Of a stretch of DNA of 64,000 nucleotides, positions 46,933 through 57,007 are shown piece after piece (position 1 is the stretch's first letter; each line of letters starts with the position of its first letter). A program made the translations under genes and the position numbers. Origin of the DNA: Marinobacterium rhizophilum DSM 18822 (lineage in GTDB: Bacteria; Pseudomonadota; Gammaproteobacteria; Pseudomonadales; Balneatricaceae); NCBI RefSeq assembly GCF_000378045.1, contig NZ_KB899095.1, forward strand, positions 200,526 to 264,525. The letters run 5' to 3'. The notes under the pieces were generated by a model. The model did not search any database. It saw only the letters and a list, made by a program, of their open reading frames with translations, and had not been told where the DNA came from.

Positions 46933-47793
46933 CTACGGCATGGCCTCGAGCACATTGCTGATGCAGACCTGCCGTGATGCATTGTGCTTGTCGGCACTCT
47001 TATTGGGTTCGCGGCACGCCTTATACATGGAAATGTACTCGTCAATCAGGCCTTGACCCTCGGCGAAATTTCTAGCGGCAAGCGTATCCACAAAGGAGCG
47101 CGGACCAATCTGAAAGTGCTGGTAATCGATAGGATAATTCCAGTCTCCGCCCCACACAAAAAAGCCATGCCTGGCGAACAGGTCAACAACCTCTTCGGCC
47201 ATACCCTCCCGTGCCGGCTTGCCCGGGCGCTCTTGCGAGCGGTTGACGGAATAATATGCGCTCCTGGACGGACTGACCTTGGCCAGCCCGTCTTCAGCAA
47301 TATCGATGAACGGATTTTGTACAGGGTTTATATCAATGGCGGCGCCATACGCATGCATTGACCACTTCGACCCACCGGTAATCGCCCGGCCATTAAATGC
47401 TGACGTATTGTTGTCGGCCATGGAGGCCTGATCGTCACCGCCATACGCCTCGACTGGCGCGGCCTTGGCAATGTAGAACTTTCTTTCCAGCAGTTCGTCT
47501 GTCAGGGATGCCACGTGCGGTGCAATGCTATCAAGTACGACAAGCTCGCCATCGCTCTTGATTACACCCGTATCCGAGACGTAGCGAAAGCGTACCTTGC
47601 TCAGACGGTGACAGGGCACAGGGTTGTTGGCCGTAATGACGCCCCGGGATTCAAGCGTCTTGCAGTCTGCACGACTCAACACCTTGAAGGAGGCCTTGGA
47701 ATGGACGCCGGTTTCGCTTAAAGCCGACGGCGCGTAAATCACATTGAGCAGAACGAGTGTGGAGAGTGCTTTTTTAGCCATGGATAGGTGCAT
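46933..47793 (-). CDS. M15-family peptidoglycan peptidase-like protein
   Basis: 286 residues with a signal peptide (KKALSTLVLLNVIYAPSALS). The Zn-binding signature of M15 D-Ala-D-Ala carboxypeptidase-like enzymes is present: HAYGAAIDINP supplies His and Asp, and DYQHFQI supplies the second His. It probably acts on peptidoglycan in the periplasm. The ATG at 47793 has AAGAGA upstream; the longer frame to 47952 adds a segment with no signal features. It is convergent with the preceding gene. Confidence 0.85.
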   Translation of the reverse strand: MHLSMAKKALSTLVLLNVIYAPSALSETGVHSKASFKVLSRADCKTLESRGVITANNPVPCHRLSKVRFRYVSDTGVIKSDGELVVLDSIAPHVASLTDELLERKFYIAKAAPVEAYGGDDQASMADNNTSAFNGRAITGGSKWSMHAYGAAIDINPVQNPFIDIAEDGLAKVSPSRSAYYSVNRSQERPGKPAREGMAEEVVDLFARHGFFVWGGDWNYPIDYQHFQIGPRSFVDTLAARNFAEGQGLIDEYISMYKACREPNKSADKHNASRQVCISNVLEAMP

Positions 47794-48645
47794 AACTGTC
47801 TCTTTTTGGAATATTCGATGCGTGTGACCGGTTGGCGAACCTGTGGCACTGTCATGAGCACTCAATGAGTGCGGATGAGCACACGGTAGAAATATATTTA
47901 CGCGGCTCATGCCATTCGGTCTGATTGGGACAGAATATTTCCGTCTTCGCAACTTTCAGTGAGATTTGCGTTAGCCCGCTGCCCAGCCGCTATTTCATCT
48001 GAGCCGATTACCGCCACGATTTTCAGGCCAGACCCCGTAACCCGATTAGAACCTGGTCACACGAGGGCTTTACTCAGACGATTCTGGGCGACGGGCCTGC
48101 CACGTACTCTTTCACGGTGTTAACGGCGGTAAGACTGTGGCACGGGGTTGGACTGCTGATTTCTTTGTGCCAGGCCTGCATTGAGCGTCGACATGAACGC
48201 CACTGAACCTGGTTTGTGTATGCGCCGAGACGGCTCACTTAAACGCTCGCTCAGCGTCAGGTAATCCTGAGGCACCATTGAGATCGCCGGCACAGGTGCA
48301 GCGGTGGTCGCTATCAGCGTACCGCTTTGTGTTTTGTGTTCTCGAGAGATCCCAATAGCCAAACCTCGGTCTGATGCGACCACCGGAGACTAACCGGACC
48401 GAAAAAAATACCGGTATCCAGATAAAATTGGCGATGGGTACAAGTCGGCTCACGAAGTCACGTGTCCTGGCGGTTTCTATCACCTTTGAGACCCGTCACC
48501 CCACCCAACGGTCTAGGCCTTTATGCGACAGGGATACTTTCAGTGTCAGCCAGAAATTTTGATATGGAAAAAACTGCAAATACGATAAAATGATCAAGGT
48601 GAATTACGATAATGGTACCGTGCAACTATCAAACTCTTGGTTGAA
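47794..48645. other. 850-bp stretch with no confident gene; direct repeats before the HTH-receiver gene
   Basis: No frame in this region has a recognisable product or ribosome site. Near its right end TACGATAA occurs at 48581-48588 and again at 48605-48612, 24 bp apart, in an AT-rich segment just upstream of the HTH-receiver regulator. These may be its binding sites or promoter elements. Confidence 0.45.
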
Positions 48646-49218
48646 ATGAATTCGAAAACACTTATCAGCAGCTCCGAAGCCGCCAAGATGCTCAACGTGT
48701 CACTTCGCACCGTACAGCTTTGGGTCGAGAAAGGCGTATTGACTGCCTGGAAAACTCCGGGCGGTCATCGCCGCATAGCCCTGGAGTCGGTGCAGAACCT
48801 CCTTCACGAACAGAATGTCCAGGCGGGGTTTATCACCGAAAAAGCCAAGGTGCTGGTTGTCGAAGATGATGCTCGTCAGAGAAAACTTTATAGCAAGTTT
48901 TTTGCGCGCTGGCCGTTAAATATCGAACTCAAGATGGCGGAAGACGGCTTCCAGGGCTTGATGGCTGTCGGTTCCTTTACGCCGGACCTATTGATCACCG
49001 ACCTGATGATGCCTGCAATGGATGGTGTTCAGATGATTAATGCGATTCGCGAGCAGAAAGATGCGGCGGATCTGAAGATTATCGTCGTGACGGCTATGGA
49101 TCGGGATGCTCACGAGGTGACCCAGCTGCGCTCCCAGGGAATCACCGTACTGCAAAAACCGCTGTCCTTTGAGGAACTCAAACAGAATATCAAGAGCAAG
49201 GTCTCTATGGTTTCCTGA
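48646..49218 (+). CDS. Response regulator with N-terminal MerR/excisionase-type HTH
   Basis: 190 residues. The N-terminal HTH (about 7-53: SSEAAKMLNVSLRTVQLWVE, then KTPGGHRR) is joined to a C-terminal receiver with acidic D74/D75, phospho-acceptor D119 (LLITDLMMP) and the conserved K in LQKPLSF. The order is the reverse of most response regulators. ATG 48646 is used; a TTG lies three codons upstream. It is convergent with the adjacent kinase cluster and is the only DNA-binding regulator in this signalling island. Confidence 0.9.
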   Translation: MNSKTLISSSEAAKMLNVSLRTVQLWVEKGVLTAWKTPGGHRRIALESVQNLLHEQNVQAGFITEKAKVLVVEDDARQRKLYSKFFARWPLNIELKMAEDGFQGLMAVGSFTPDLLITDLMMPAMDGVQMINAIREQKDAADLKIIVVTAMDRDAHEVTQLRSQGITVLQKPLSFEELKQNIKSKVSMVS

Positions 49219-49247
49219 AAGCGGCAGGCAAAACACGCAAACAGATT

Positions 49248-51470
49248 TCAGCAGGTTTCCTCTGCACGCGAGTACTCGCTACCCAGATAACGATCCATAA
49301 CCTTATTGAACCGGGCGATATCGATCGGTTTGATCAGGTAGTCATCAAACTTGCTGGCCTCGATCCGGCCTATATCGTCCCGCATGGCGTTCGCTGTCAC
49401 CGCGACAATCGGCGTACCCTGTATGGCGGGAATTCGCTTGAGCTGGTCCAGTGCTTCGAAACCGTTCATACCGGGCAGGTTGATATCCATCAGTATCAGC
49501 GCCAGCGGCTCCCGGGCGGCGATCTCCAGCCCCTGTTCCGCCGTTGTGCTTTTAAGAAATTCAACGTCACCTCTCATGTTGGCCAATTTTGCCATTAACC
49601 GCATATTGGCGGGGTTGTCTTCCACATAGAGGACTTTGCGCAAGCTGGGTATCGGTTCCGACACCAGGATCTCTGTCCCAGCCCGGGGCAGTTCAAACCA
49701 AAAAGTGCTGCCCTGTCCCGGTTGACTGATCACACCGATGTTACCGCCCATAGCCTCCACCAGCCGTTTGCAAAGGGCAAGACCGATACCTGTGCCTTCG
49801 GTCCCATCATAGGGCGACTCCAGGCGTTCGAAAGGCTGAAACAGTCTGGACTGATCTTGCGCAGCAATGCCGGGGCCGGTATCGACAATATCGACCCGCA
49901 ATCGGGTTGGCTCCTCGGCCACACTAACGTCAATGCTGATGCGGCCAGCCTCGCAATTGTACTTGATGGCGTTGGAGAGCAAGTTGATGAACAGCTGCGT
50001 TAGCCGGCCTTTATCGGCGATAACCGAAGCGTCGCCCCTAAATTCAGGAAGCCGTATCTCGATACGGCGTTTCTGTATCAGCGGGCGCAGTTGGCCGATC
50101 ACTTTGTTTACCGAGACACCGATATCCAGAGGCTCCAGGTCAAGGTCGATTCTGCCCTCCTCAATGCGGCTGAGATCCAGCACTTCGTTTACCAGCTGTA
50201 CCAAATGTTCGCCAGCGTGAACGATTTCCGCAACGTTTTCCCGCTGCGTGTCCCCCTGCATTTCTTCGTCCAACGCTAACAGTTGGCCAAAGCCGATGAT
50301 CGCGTTCAACGGCGTACGCAGTTCGTGACTCATGCGGGAGAGAAACTCCGACTTGGCGCGATTGGCCTTTTCCGCCCTGTCGAAGGCGCAAAGAAGTTCT
50401 TGATGCGCTTCGAGGGCTTGGGTGATATCGATGGCGATCACCACCAGTTTGACCTCACCGGCAAGGCACATAGAGCGCAGGTAAAGACGAAGCGGAACCA
50501 TACCACCGTCCTTGCGCCTCCCCTGCTTCTCCGATTCGAGAGTCTGGTTGGGATTGGCACTGAAACTGTCTGCCATCTCCGCGGCACACTGGTCTCCAGG
50601 GAAAAGGCTCAGGCAGGGCTGACTGATAATTTCAGCTTTGCTATAGCCGAAAATATCTTCGGTTGTATGGTTGATATCCTCGACCCGCCCCTGCTGGTTG
50701 ATCACCAACAGCGCGCCGGGAATAGACTCCAGAACCGTGCGGTAACGCGTAGCGTTGTCGTTGGCCTGGCCGAGCGCCCGCTCCACTTGCAAATTCGACT
50801 TTTTCAACTGCTCCTGCATGTGGATGAAGGCTTCCCCCAGTCCTCCGGTTGCCCGGGCGGCATGCTCAGGAACAGGGGTCGTAAGGTCTCCATCAGCGAT
50901 CCGTCTGGCCGCCCTCGTCAGCGAGAATATCGGCCGCCCGATGACCAGATATTGGAGCACCAGCAATACCAGCAGCCCAATTGCGCCGATCATCAGGATC
51001 AGCCTCTCCAGCGATTCAACATGCTCATCGATTTCCATGAGCTCACCGTGCGCATCAATGCTGAGCTGTATGCTGCCGAGCACCTCGCTGCCCACCCTGA
51101 TTGGCATGCTGAGCAAAATAGGGTCGACATGCTTCACCTCATCCTGGCGTGGGGACAAAGGGAAAAGCAGCTCTCCCTTCGTGCCCAAAAGCACTACCCT
51201 CAACGCTTCATCACTGTTGGTCCTCTCCAGCTGGTGCAGCAGATCGTAGATAGCTCCAAAGTCTGAAGCGAGCATATAGTTCTCAATACCCGGCAAAATG
51301 TTTCGCAGTACATCCTCTTCCCGTTCGCTGATCCGCGCCTTTTCCGTTTCCAGTAGTTGCGGCCCCCAAACGGTGTGCACGATAACGCCAAAAACAGCCA
51401 AGACCAACATGACCGGAAGGATCAACTGAAGGTGCAGCTGCAGTTGCGAGTTACTCTTCATAAACGGCAT
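49248..51470 (-). CDS. Hybrid sensor histidine kinase (HAMP-PAS-HisKA-HATPase-REC)
   Basis: About 740 residues. Two membrane helices (near 12-32 and 155-180) bracket a small periplasmic domain. They are followed by HAMP, a coiled coil, a PAS domain (LESIPGALLVINQQGRVEDIN), HisKA with H382 (RMSHELRTPLNA), HATPase (NLLSNAIKYN, GTGIGLALCKRL) and a C-terminal receiver (LILMDINLPGMNG). The start overlaps the end of the PhnD-like gene, indicating coupled expression and a probable binding-protein/kinase pair. ATG 51470 is used; 51461 is possible. Confidence 0.93.
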   Translation of the reverse strand: MPFMKSNSQLQLHLQLILPVMLVLAVFGVIVHTVWGPQLLETEKARISEREEDVLRNILPGIENYMLASDFGAIYDLLHQLERTNSDEALRVVLLGTKGELLFPLSPRQDEVKHVDPILLSMPIRVGSEVLGSIQLSIDAHGELMEIDEHVESLERLILMIGAIGLLVLLVLQYLVIGRPIFSLTRAARRIADGDLTTPVPEHAARATGGLGEAFIHMQEQLKKSNLQVERALGQANDNATRYRTVLESIPGALLVINQQGRVEDINHTTEDIFGYSKAEIISQPCLSLFPGDQCAAEMADSFSANPNQTLESEKQGRRKDGGMVPLRLYLRSMCLAGEVKLVVIAIDITQALEAHQELLCAFDRAEKANRAKSEFLSRMSHELRTPLNAIIGFGQLLALDEEMQGDTQRENVAEIVHAGEHLVQLVNEVLDLSRIEEGRIDLDLEPLDIGVSVNKVIGQLRPLIQKRRIEIRLPEFRGDASVIADKGRLTQLFINLLSNAIKYNCEAGRISIDVSVAEEPTRLRVDIVDTGPGIAAQDQSRLFQPFERLESPYDGTEGTGIGLALCKRLVEAMGGNIGVISQPGQGSTFWFELPRAGTEILVSEPIPSLRKVLYVEDNPANMRLMAKLANMRGDVEFLKSTTAEQGLEIAAREPLALILMDINLPGMNGFEALDQLKRIPAIQGTPIVAVTANAMRDDIGRIEASKFDDYLIKPIDIARFNKVMDRYLGSEYSRAEETC

Positions 51471-52290
51471 CAAGCCCCATTTCGGCCAGCGGCAGGTAAT
51501 CCGCTTGAGAGGCAGACCCGATCCTTGTTATGGGAATATGTGCCAACAGCTCGCGTCCAGCCTCCGTCTCTCCCAAGGCCAGGAACGCGGCTTTCAGCCG
51601 GGCACTTGTCTCAGCGGGTACCCGCGGGTGAACACTGATGGGGTGGGGAGGAACCCGGACCGTCTCATAGAGCACGCGTAGCTGATCACGCACCTCTGGT
51701 GGCTGTTCATTAAAGGTCCTCATCACGCCGCCCCCAGCGCTGGTTTTCCCCAACGCGGTGTTCAGGTAAACGGAGGTATGCGTTTTCACGTAAAGGGGGG
51801 TGATATCCACGTGAAACTTGTTGTGGAAGTCTGCACGCATCATCAGGGAGGCGCCCAGGGCGTTGGGTGCGGGAAAGGCCACGGTTTTACCGGCGAGCTC
51901 CTCCACACGTTGAATCGGACTGTTCTTCGGCACCACCAGAATTCCGAACAACTGCTTGCTGCTATCTTTAAGGATCGGAATATAGCCTTGCTTTTGATTG
52001 GCGATCACCTGGTGATAGGGGTTCAGATAGACCAAGTCAAATTCGCCCTGCTGCATCCGCTTTTCAAACTCCGGAATACTGGGGGAGCCGGACAACGTCA
52101 GCCTGATCCCGGTTCGCTGGGTCAGCTCGTCCAGTATCGGTTGCCAGGTGGTCTGAGTCCGGCGGGCATCAAACTGGGGCACGACGCCAACCGTTAACGG
52201 TGCCGTATGGGTTTGGGCAGAAGTGAGCGGGCTCAAAAGCGCCGTCCAGCCGGTCAGTAGCGTAAGCCAGAAGGCCAAATTCCATCTCAT
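51451..52290 (-). CDS. PhnD-like periplasmic binding protein
   Basis: 279 residues. A signal peptide (FWLTLLTGWTALLSPLTSAQ) precedes a phosphate/phosphonate-type binding fold: TVGVVPQFDARRT, FDLVYLNPYHQVIANQKQGY, GKTVAFPAPNALGASLM. No ABC permease or ATPase is adjacent; it lies between an HD-GYP gene (1-bp gap) and a hybrid kinase (overlap). This favours a sensory role, delivering ligand state to the kinase, over transport. GGAG lies 8 nt before the ATG at 52290. Confidence 0.9.
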   Translation of the reverse strand: MRWNLAFWLTLLTGWTALLSPLTSAQTHTAPLTVGVVPQFDARRTQTTWQPILDELTQRTGIRLTLSGSPSIPEFEKRMQQGEFDLVYLNPYHQVIANQKQGYIPILKDSSKQLFGILVVPKNSPIQRVEELAGKTVAFPAPNALGASLMMRADFHNKFHVDITPLYVKTHTSVYLNTALGKTSAGGGVMRTFNEQPPEVRDQLRVLYETVRVPPHPISVHPRVPAETSARLKAAFLALGETEAGRELLAHIPITRIGSASQADYLPLAEMGLDAVYEE

Positions 52291-52291
52291 G

Positions 52292-53401
52292 TCAGGACTC
52301 CGTTTGTGCAAGGTGTGTAGGAGTAAGCTCCGGGTCCGCATCCCGGTATTGCTCCTTGATTGAAAGGATCTCGGTAAGGGCTTCCATAAAGGCGTCGACC
52401 ACTTGGGGATCGAAATGGGAACCCGCGTCTTTTCTGATCAGAGCTGCGGCATCCTCGACCGACCAGGCCCGCTTGTAGGGGCGCACGGAGGTCAGGGCGT
52501 CAAATACGTCTGCGACGGCGACGATACGCCCGGCAAGGGGGATCTCCTCTCCCTTCAGGCCCTGCGGGTAGCCAGTGCCATCCCACTTCTCGTGATGTGT
52601 AAGGGCAATTTTTCTGGCTGTCACCATCAGTGTGGAGTCGTCGCCATCGAGGAGCCGGGCACCGATTTCAGGGTGGCGCTTGATAACCTCGAACTCCTCG
52701 GCGGTGAGCTTTCCCGGCTTCAGCAGAACGATATCGGGAATCCCGATCTTGCCGATATCGTGCATGGGGCTAGCGTGCAGGATGGTGTCGCACTCCGTTT
52801 TACTGAGGCCAAGACGTAGCGCTATAAGCCGGGAGTAGTGGCTCATTCGGCTGATGTGCAGACCCGTTTCGTTGTCTCGGTACTCGGCTGCACGCCCCAG
52901 GCGCTCGATGACCTGCAATCGGGTGTGCCTCAACTCTGCTGTACGCTGGCGTACCAGGTCGTCGAGTACACTCTTCTGGTCATAGACCATACGGTGGGCC
53001 ATGTGGGCATCGAGCAGGTTGCGTACACGGGCTTGCAGCTCCGCCCGGTCAAAGGGCTTGCTGAGGAAATCCCGAGCGCCTTCGTTGAGGGAGCGCAGCT
53101 TGAAGTCCCTGCCTGTCTGCGCGGTCAGTACGATAATGGGAGGGAGGGTCGGATCGTCCAGTTCCTGCAGCTGGGCAAGGATTCCAAAGCCATCGATATG
53201 CGGCATGTTAAGGTCGAGAAGAATGAGGTCGGGCTTCTTCGATCGATAGTGATCTATCACCATCCTCGGATCCTGCACCAGAGTCACGTCCTTGTACCCC
53301 ATGCTTGCCAGCATTTTTTGCAACAATTTGAGGTTCGGGGCCTCATCATCAATGACGAGTATCGATACCTCCGCCGGATCCACCTGCCAGTTACCGTTCA
53401 T
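52292..53401 (-). CDS. Response regulator with HD-GYP phosphodiesterase domain (RpfG-like)
   Basis: 369 residues. A receiver with D63 (LILLDLNMP) is joined to an HD-GYP domain with intact catalytic motifs: MHDIGKIGIPD, the HPEIGARLL segment and HHEKWDGTGYP. HD-GYP enzymes hydrolyse cyclic di-GMP, so this is probably the enzymatic output of the neighbouring kinases. Its ATG overlaps the stop of the CHASE kinase gene by 11 bp with GAGG 7 nt upstream. Confidence 0.95.
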   Translation of the reverse strand: MNGNWQVDPAEVSILVIDDEAPNLKLLQKMLASMGYKDVTLVQDPRMVIDHYRSKKPDLILLDLNMPHIDGFGILAQLQELDDPTLPPIIVLTAQTGRDFKLRSLNEGARDFLSKPFDRAELQARVRNLLDAHMAHRMVYDQKSVLDDLVRQRTAELRHTRLQVIERLGRAAEYRDNETGLHISRMSHYSRLIALRLGLSKTECDTILHASPMHDIGKIGIPDIVLLKPGKLTAEEFEVIKRHPEIGARLLDGDDSTLMVTARKIALTHHEKWDGTGYPQGLKGEEIPLAGRIVAVADVFDALTSVRPYKRAWSVEDAAALIRKDAGSHFDPQVVDAFMEALTEILSIKEQYRDADPELTPTHLAQTES

Positions 53402-55151
53402 TGTTTGCCTCTTTTCTTTCAGAATTACCCGTATCGGTCACACTCTCAGGAGTCGACTCAGTACCCTGTTGTCGGGTATCGTCGAAGCTGGCTGTAAGCC
53501 AGGAAGCCGGTGGAAGGTCTACCCAAAAGCGGCTACCCACGCCGGGTGCGCTTTCCAGTCCGAGATCCCCGTTCATGAGCAACACCAGGCTTTTGGTAAT
53601 GGTCAATCCGATACCCGTTCCCTTAACGGCACCGGCGCTTTCACCAACGCGGCTGAAAGGCTCAAACAGCCTGGCCTGGTCTTCCTCACCGATACCCCGA
53701 CCGTTGTCCTCGACCTGGATCCTCACGCGATTTCCTGTTCGCACCGCAGTAAGGCTGACGGCCCCGCCCTCGTGATTGTATTTGACCGCGTTAGACAGCA
53801 AGTTAAGCACCACCTGTTTTAGACGTAACCGGTCAGCCTGTACGAAGAGCTCACCAGGAGCCGACGCATGCACGCTGACGGACTGCTGCCTGGCCATGGG
53901 AGCGATCAGCTTCCTGCTCTCTTCAAACAGTTCTGCAACGTCCACCGCTTCGACCGAGAGTTCCAGCCCGCCGGATTCAATCTTCGCCAGGTCCAGTACT
54001 TCGTTGATGAGTGTCAGCAGGTGTTCGCTGGCGGTCAGGATCTCACGGACACTCTCGCGCTGTTCCGCGTCCAGTTTGCCGTCGTAATCGAGTATCTGGG
54101 CAAACCCCATGATTGCATTCATCGGAGTGCGCAACTCATGGCTCATGGTAGAAAGGAAGGCGCTCTTGGCACGACTGTGTGCTTGTGCTCGATTGCGAGA
54201 GTCGCGACTGGACACGCCATAAGCAAGCGCCGCAGAACCCAGAAAACCGCAGAAAAGCAGCAATACGGAGGTACTGTTTAGCGGGGGCGAATCCAGCTTT
54301 ACAGCGATCACCCAGGAGCCCCCGGGAAAGATGACCGGGACTTGAAGCGATGGATGTTCAAAAATGTCAGGGGATCCCAAAAACACCTCTCCCTCTTCGC
54401 CCAAGCCATGTTTTCCGCGAATCGCCAATGGATACCGCTCGGCAATCTTTTGCAGTCCCGCTGATTGATAGAGGGCCGGAATGTCGACCAGGACGGTCGC
54501 AAGCCCCCAGAAGTCATTCGGAATCTGCTGAGCATCGAAGTTATTGGGAAGCGCCTGGCCCAAACGCCGGTAACGTTCGGGCGAAAAAGCTCCAGCACGG
54601 GTGAAAAGTGCCAGACGGGCGATGATAGCCTCACCACCCTGGATCAGCTTGATTGGCCCCGCGACAATCAGGGTGCGTTTTTTGACTGTCTCTATTACCT
54701 GTTCGCGGCGGGCATCATCCACCAGCAAATCATGACCGATCGCCTTGCTGTTACTCTCCTCATTGGTAACGTAGGTGACCACGCCCTGAGGAGCGAGCTG
54801 CATGCTCATAATGCCGGGAATACGATTATCGAGGAAGCGAGTGAACTGCTCAAAGTTCTCTTTGAACTGGCGTTTTTGTTGCGGCGTTTCAAGCATTTCG
54901 GCACCTTGGATCTGCACGAAAGCACCCAGCGCGGTGGTTATCGAAAGCCGCGCGTGCAATGCCTGTTCGAGATCTGCCGATAGGCGGCTTAGGCTCTCGG
55001 CCGCCAAATCGCGCTGGATTTCTGCCGCCGCGCGCTGCTCATAATTTACAAAGCCCAGTGAGACAGCAAGACCAACAACCACAATCAGGCTAGGCAACAG
55101 CCATTTCATCGAGCGGTCGGTGCGACTGGTTTGGATGAGTTGGTTGGTCAT
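53391..55151 (-). CDS. CHASE-domain sensor histidine kinase
   Basis: 586 residues. Two membrane helices (about 16-36 and 305-325) flank a large periplasmic region resembling CHASE sensors (IPGIMSMQLAPQGVVTYV). A short linker leads to HisKA with H338 (TMSHELRTPMNAIMGF) and HATPase (NLLSNAVKYN, GTGIGLTITKSL). No receiver is attached, so a separate one, most likely the HD-GYP protein encoded immediately downstream with an 11-bp overlap, is its partner. CHASE ligands include small molecules; the one here is unknown. Confidence 0.93.
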   Translation of the reverse strand: MTNQLIQTSRTDRSMKWLLPSLIVVVGLAVSLGFVNYEQRAAAEIQRDLAAESLSRLSADLEQALHARLSITTALGAFVQIQGAEMLETPQQKRQFKENFEQFTRFLDNRIPGIMSMQLAPQGVVTYVTNEESNSKAIGHDLLVDDARREQVIETVKKRTLIVAGPIKLIQGGEAIIARLALFTRAGAFSPERYRRLGQALPNNFDAQQIPNDFWGLATVLVDIPALYQSAGLQKIAERYPLAIRGKHGLGEEGEVFLGSPDIFEHPSLQVPVIFPGGSWVIAVKLDSPPLNSTSVLLLFCGFLGSAALAYGVSSRDSRNRAQAHSRAKSAFLSTMSHELRTPMNAIMGFAQILDYDGKLDAEQRESVREILTASEHLLTLINEVLDLAKIESGGLELSVEAVDVAELFEESRKLIAPMARQQSVSVHASAPGELFVQADRLRLKQVVLNLLSNAVKYNHEGGAVSLTAVRTGNRVRIQVEDNGRGIGEEDQARLFEPFSRVGESAGAVKGTGIGLTITKSLVLLMNGDLGLESAPGVGSRFWVDLPPASWLTASFDDTRQQGTESTPESVTDTGNSERKEANNER

Positions 55152-55180
55152 ATTTCGGCTTCAGAGAACTCTAAAAATGC

Positions 55181-57007
55181 TTATTTAAGCTCGTCGACCA
55201 GGGCGAGCAATCGGGTGATATTCAGCGGTTTGGTCAGGTAATCGTCAAACCCCGCCTGTTCACCCCGCGCTATATCCTGGGGCATGGCGCTGGCGGTCAA
55301 CGCAACGACGGGAATATTGCGAAGCGCTTGATCGGCCCTCAGCCGCTCCAATACCTGGTAGCCGTTGAGACGTGGCATATTGATATCCAGGAGGATCAGT
55401 TCGGGAACATGGGCGGCGGCCAGCTCCAGTCCCAGCTCCGGCTCATGTGCGGTCAACAGGCGTACATGGGGGCGTTTGGCCATAATTTGGCTGACCAGCC
55501 GAATGTTGGCCGGATTATCTTCAATATAAAGGACCAGATGCTGATCGGGTTGCGGCAGTCCGTGCCTTTCCTGCTGTAAAGCCGCGGCATTCTCTGCCTC
55601 CCCTGAGTTCGTTCCTGGAACTTTGGGGAGTTCTATCCAGAAGCAGCTTCCCTGCCCTTCTTCGCTATCCATGCCGACCTGTCCGTCCATCAACTCGACC
55701 AGTGTTCGAGCAATGGACAAACCGATGCCGGTTCCTTCTATATCACTACTATCTGCTCCGAGCCGGTTAAAGGGCTGGAACAGAAGATGTTGTTTAGAAC
55801 TGGGAATGCCTGGCCCGGTGTCGATGATGAAAAGACGCAAGTCACCGGCTTGATTCTCTTCCACCCGCAGTCGGACTGAGCCTTTGCGGTGGTTGTACTT
55901 GATCGCGTTGGACAACAGGTTGAGCAGAACCTGTTTTAGACGCAGACGATCAGCCTTTACCACCGGGCTTCCCGGGACAGTCAGATTCAAGTCGACTTCT
56001 TTGTTCACAGCCAAGGGAGCGAGCAGATCCTCGCACTCGGCAATCAGGTCGGGAATTGACACCGGCTCGATCGACATTTCAACTTTGCCGGACTCTATCT
56101 TGGCAAGATCCAGTACTTCGTTAATCAGTTCCAGCAGGTGAGCACCGGCACGGGCTATCTCGTGGACACTGTCCTGCTGATCGTCATCAAGTGTTTCGTC
56201 ATATTCGAGAATCTGGGCAAAACCAAGAATGGCATTCATGGGCGTGCGCAGCTCATGGCTCATAGACGACAGAAATTCCGACTTTGCGCGACTGGCGCCC
56301 CATGCCTCTATTTCGAGTTCCTTCACCTGAGTGATATCGGTGCGGATTGAGATATAGCGCTCTGGGCGCCCTTGCTCATCAAGGACCGGATAGATGGCTG
56401 CTGCGACCCAGTAATTGGAACCGTCCTTGCGTCGATTACACTGTTCTCCACGCCAGACACGACCGCTGGTGATGGTATCCCATAACTGTTTATAAAAAGC
56501 AGGGGGATGGATATCGGATTTTATGAGGCGATGGTTCTCTCCAAGCAGCTCATCCAACTGGTATCCCGTAATGCCGAGGAATTTATCATTGGCATAGACG
56601 ATGTTCCCGCAGCTATCTGTGATGCTGACAATCGCGTGGTGGTTAAGGGCGGTCACCAATTGGTTACGCACTGTGCTGCTATCAAGAGTCAGTGGTTCGA
56701 TTGTCTCAGGGGCAAGACGGGGCCTGGGATTCGCAAAGTCGTCCTGCTCGATCTCATTCAGCAGACACTGAAGACCAGATTTCAAGTGTTCGTTGGCCGT
56801 GGGGCCAAGGCTCCCGAGAGACTTGGCCGCGAGCAGCGAGTGTTCGATGGCTTGACACAGGTGACTGGCTGGCTGGGCCAGGTCGGTATCTGTTGAGAGC
56901 TCCCGGACATCAGCCAGTAATTCATCGTGAACTCTTGTCCACCGGCTATAGCTGTCCAACTTGGTGAGCGCAACTCTAAGGCCTGCTTGCGGTTCCTTGG
57001 CATTCAT
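55181..57007 (-). CDS. Cytoplasmic PAS hybrid histidine kinase with receiver
   Basis: 608 residues with no membrane helix. A helical N-terminal domain with conserved His and Cys (SHLCQAIEHSLLAAK) is followed by PAS (NHHAIVSITDSCGNIVYAN), HisKA with H251 (SMSHELRTPMNAILGF), HATPase (NLLSNAIKYN, GTGIGLSIARTL) and a receiver (LILLDINMPRLNG). The N-terminal region resembles CZB zinc-binding modules, which is tentative. The ATG at 57007 follows AAGGGA; the upstream extension lacks a ribosome site. It heads the leftward operon, 30 bp before the CHASE kinase. Confidence 0.92.
   Translation of the reverse strand: MNAKEPQAGLRVALTKLDSYSRWTRVHDELLADVRELSTDTDLAQPASHLCQAIEHSLLAAKSLGSLGPTANEHLKSGLQCLLNEIEQDDFANPRPRLAPETIEPLTLDSSTVRNQLVTALNHHAIVSITDSCGNIVYANDKFLGITGYQLDELLGENHRLIKSDIHPPAFYKQLWDTITSGRVWRGEQCNRRKDGSNYWVAAAIYPVLDEQGRPERYISIRTDITQVKELEIEAWGASRAKSEFLSSMSHELRTPMNAILGFAQILEYDETLDDDQQDSVHEIARAGAHLLELINEVLDLAKIESGKVEMSIEPVSIPDLIAECEDLLAPLAVNKEVDLNLTVPGSPVVKADRLRLKQVLLNLLSNAIKYNHRKGSVRLRVEENQAGDLRLFIIDTGPGIPSSKQHLLFQPFNRLGADSSDIEGTGIGLSIARTLVELMDGQVGMDSEEGQGSCFWIELPKVPGTNSGEAENAAALQQERHGLPQPDQHLVLYIEDNPANIRLVSQIMAKRPHVRLLTAHEPELGLELAAAHVPELILLDINMPRLNGYQVLERLRADQALRNIPVVALTASAMPQDIARGEQAGFDDYLTKPLNITRLLALVDELK

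Noticed and set aside
48047..48060. TTAGAACCTGGTCA as a fourth TauR-like site
   Set aside because: It contains TAGAACC, but the CTGGC block at the required distance is missing and no taurine gene is near.
48120..48483. Possible transposase remnant between the M15 gene and the HTH-receiver gene
   Set aside because: Short overlapping frames were considered, but no transposase motif or terminal repeats could be recognised.
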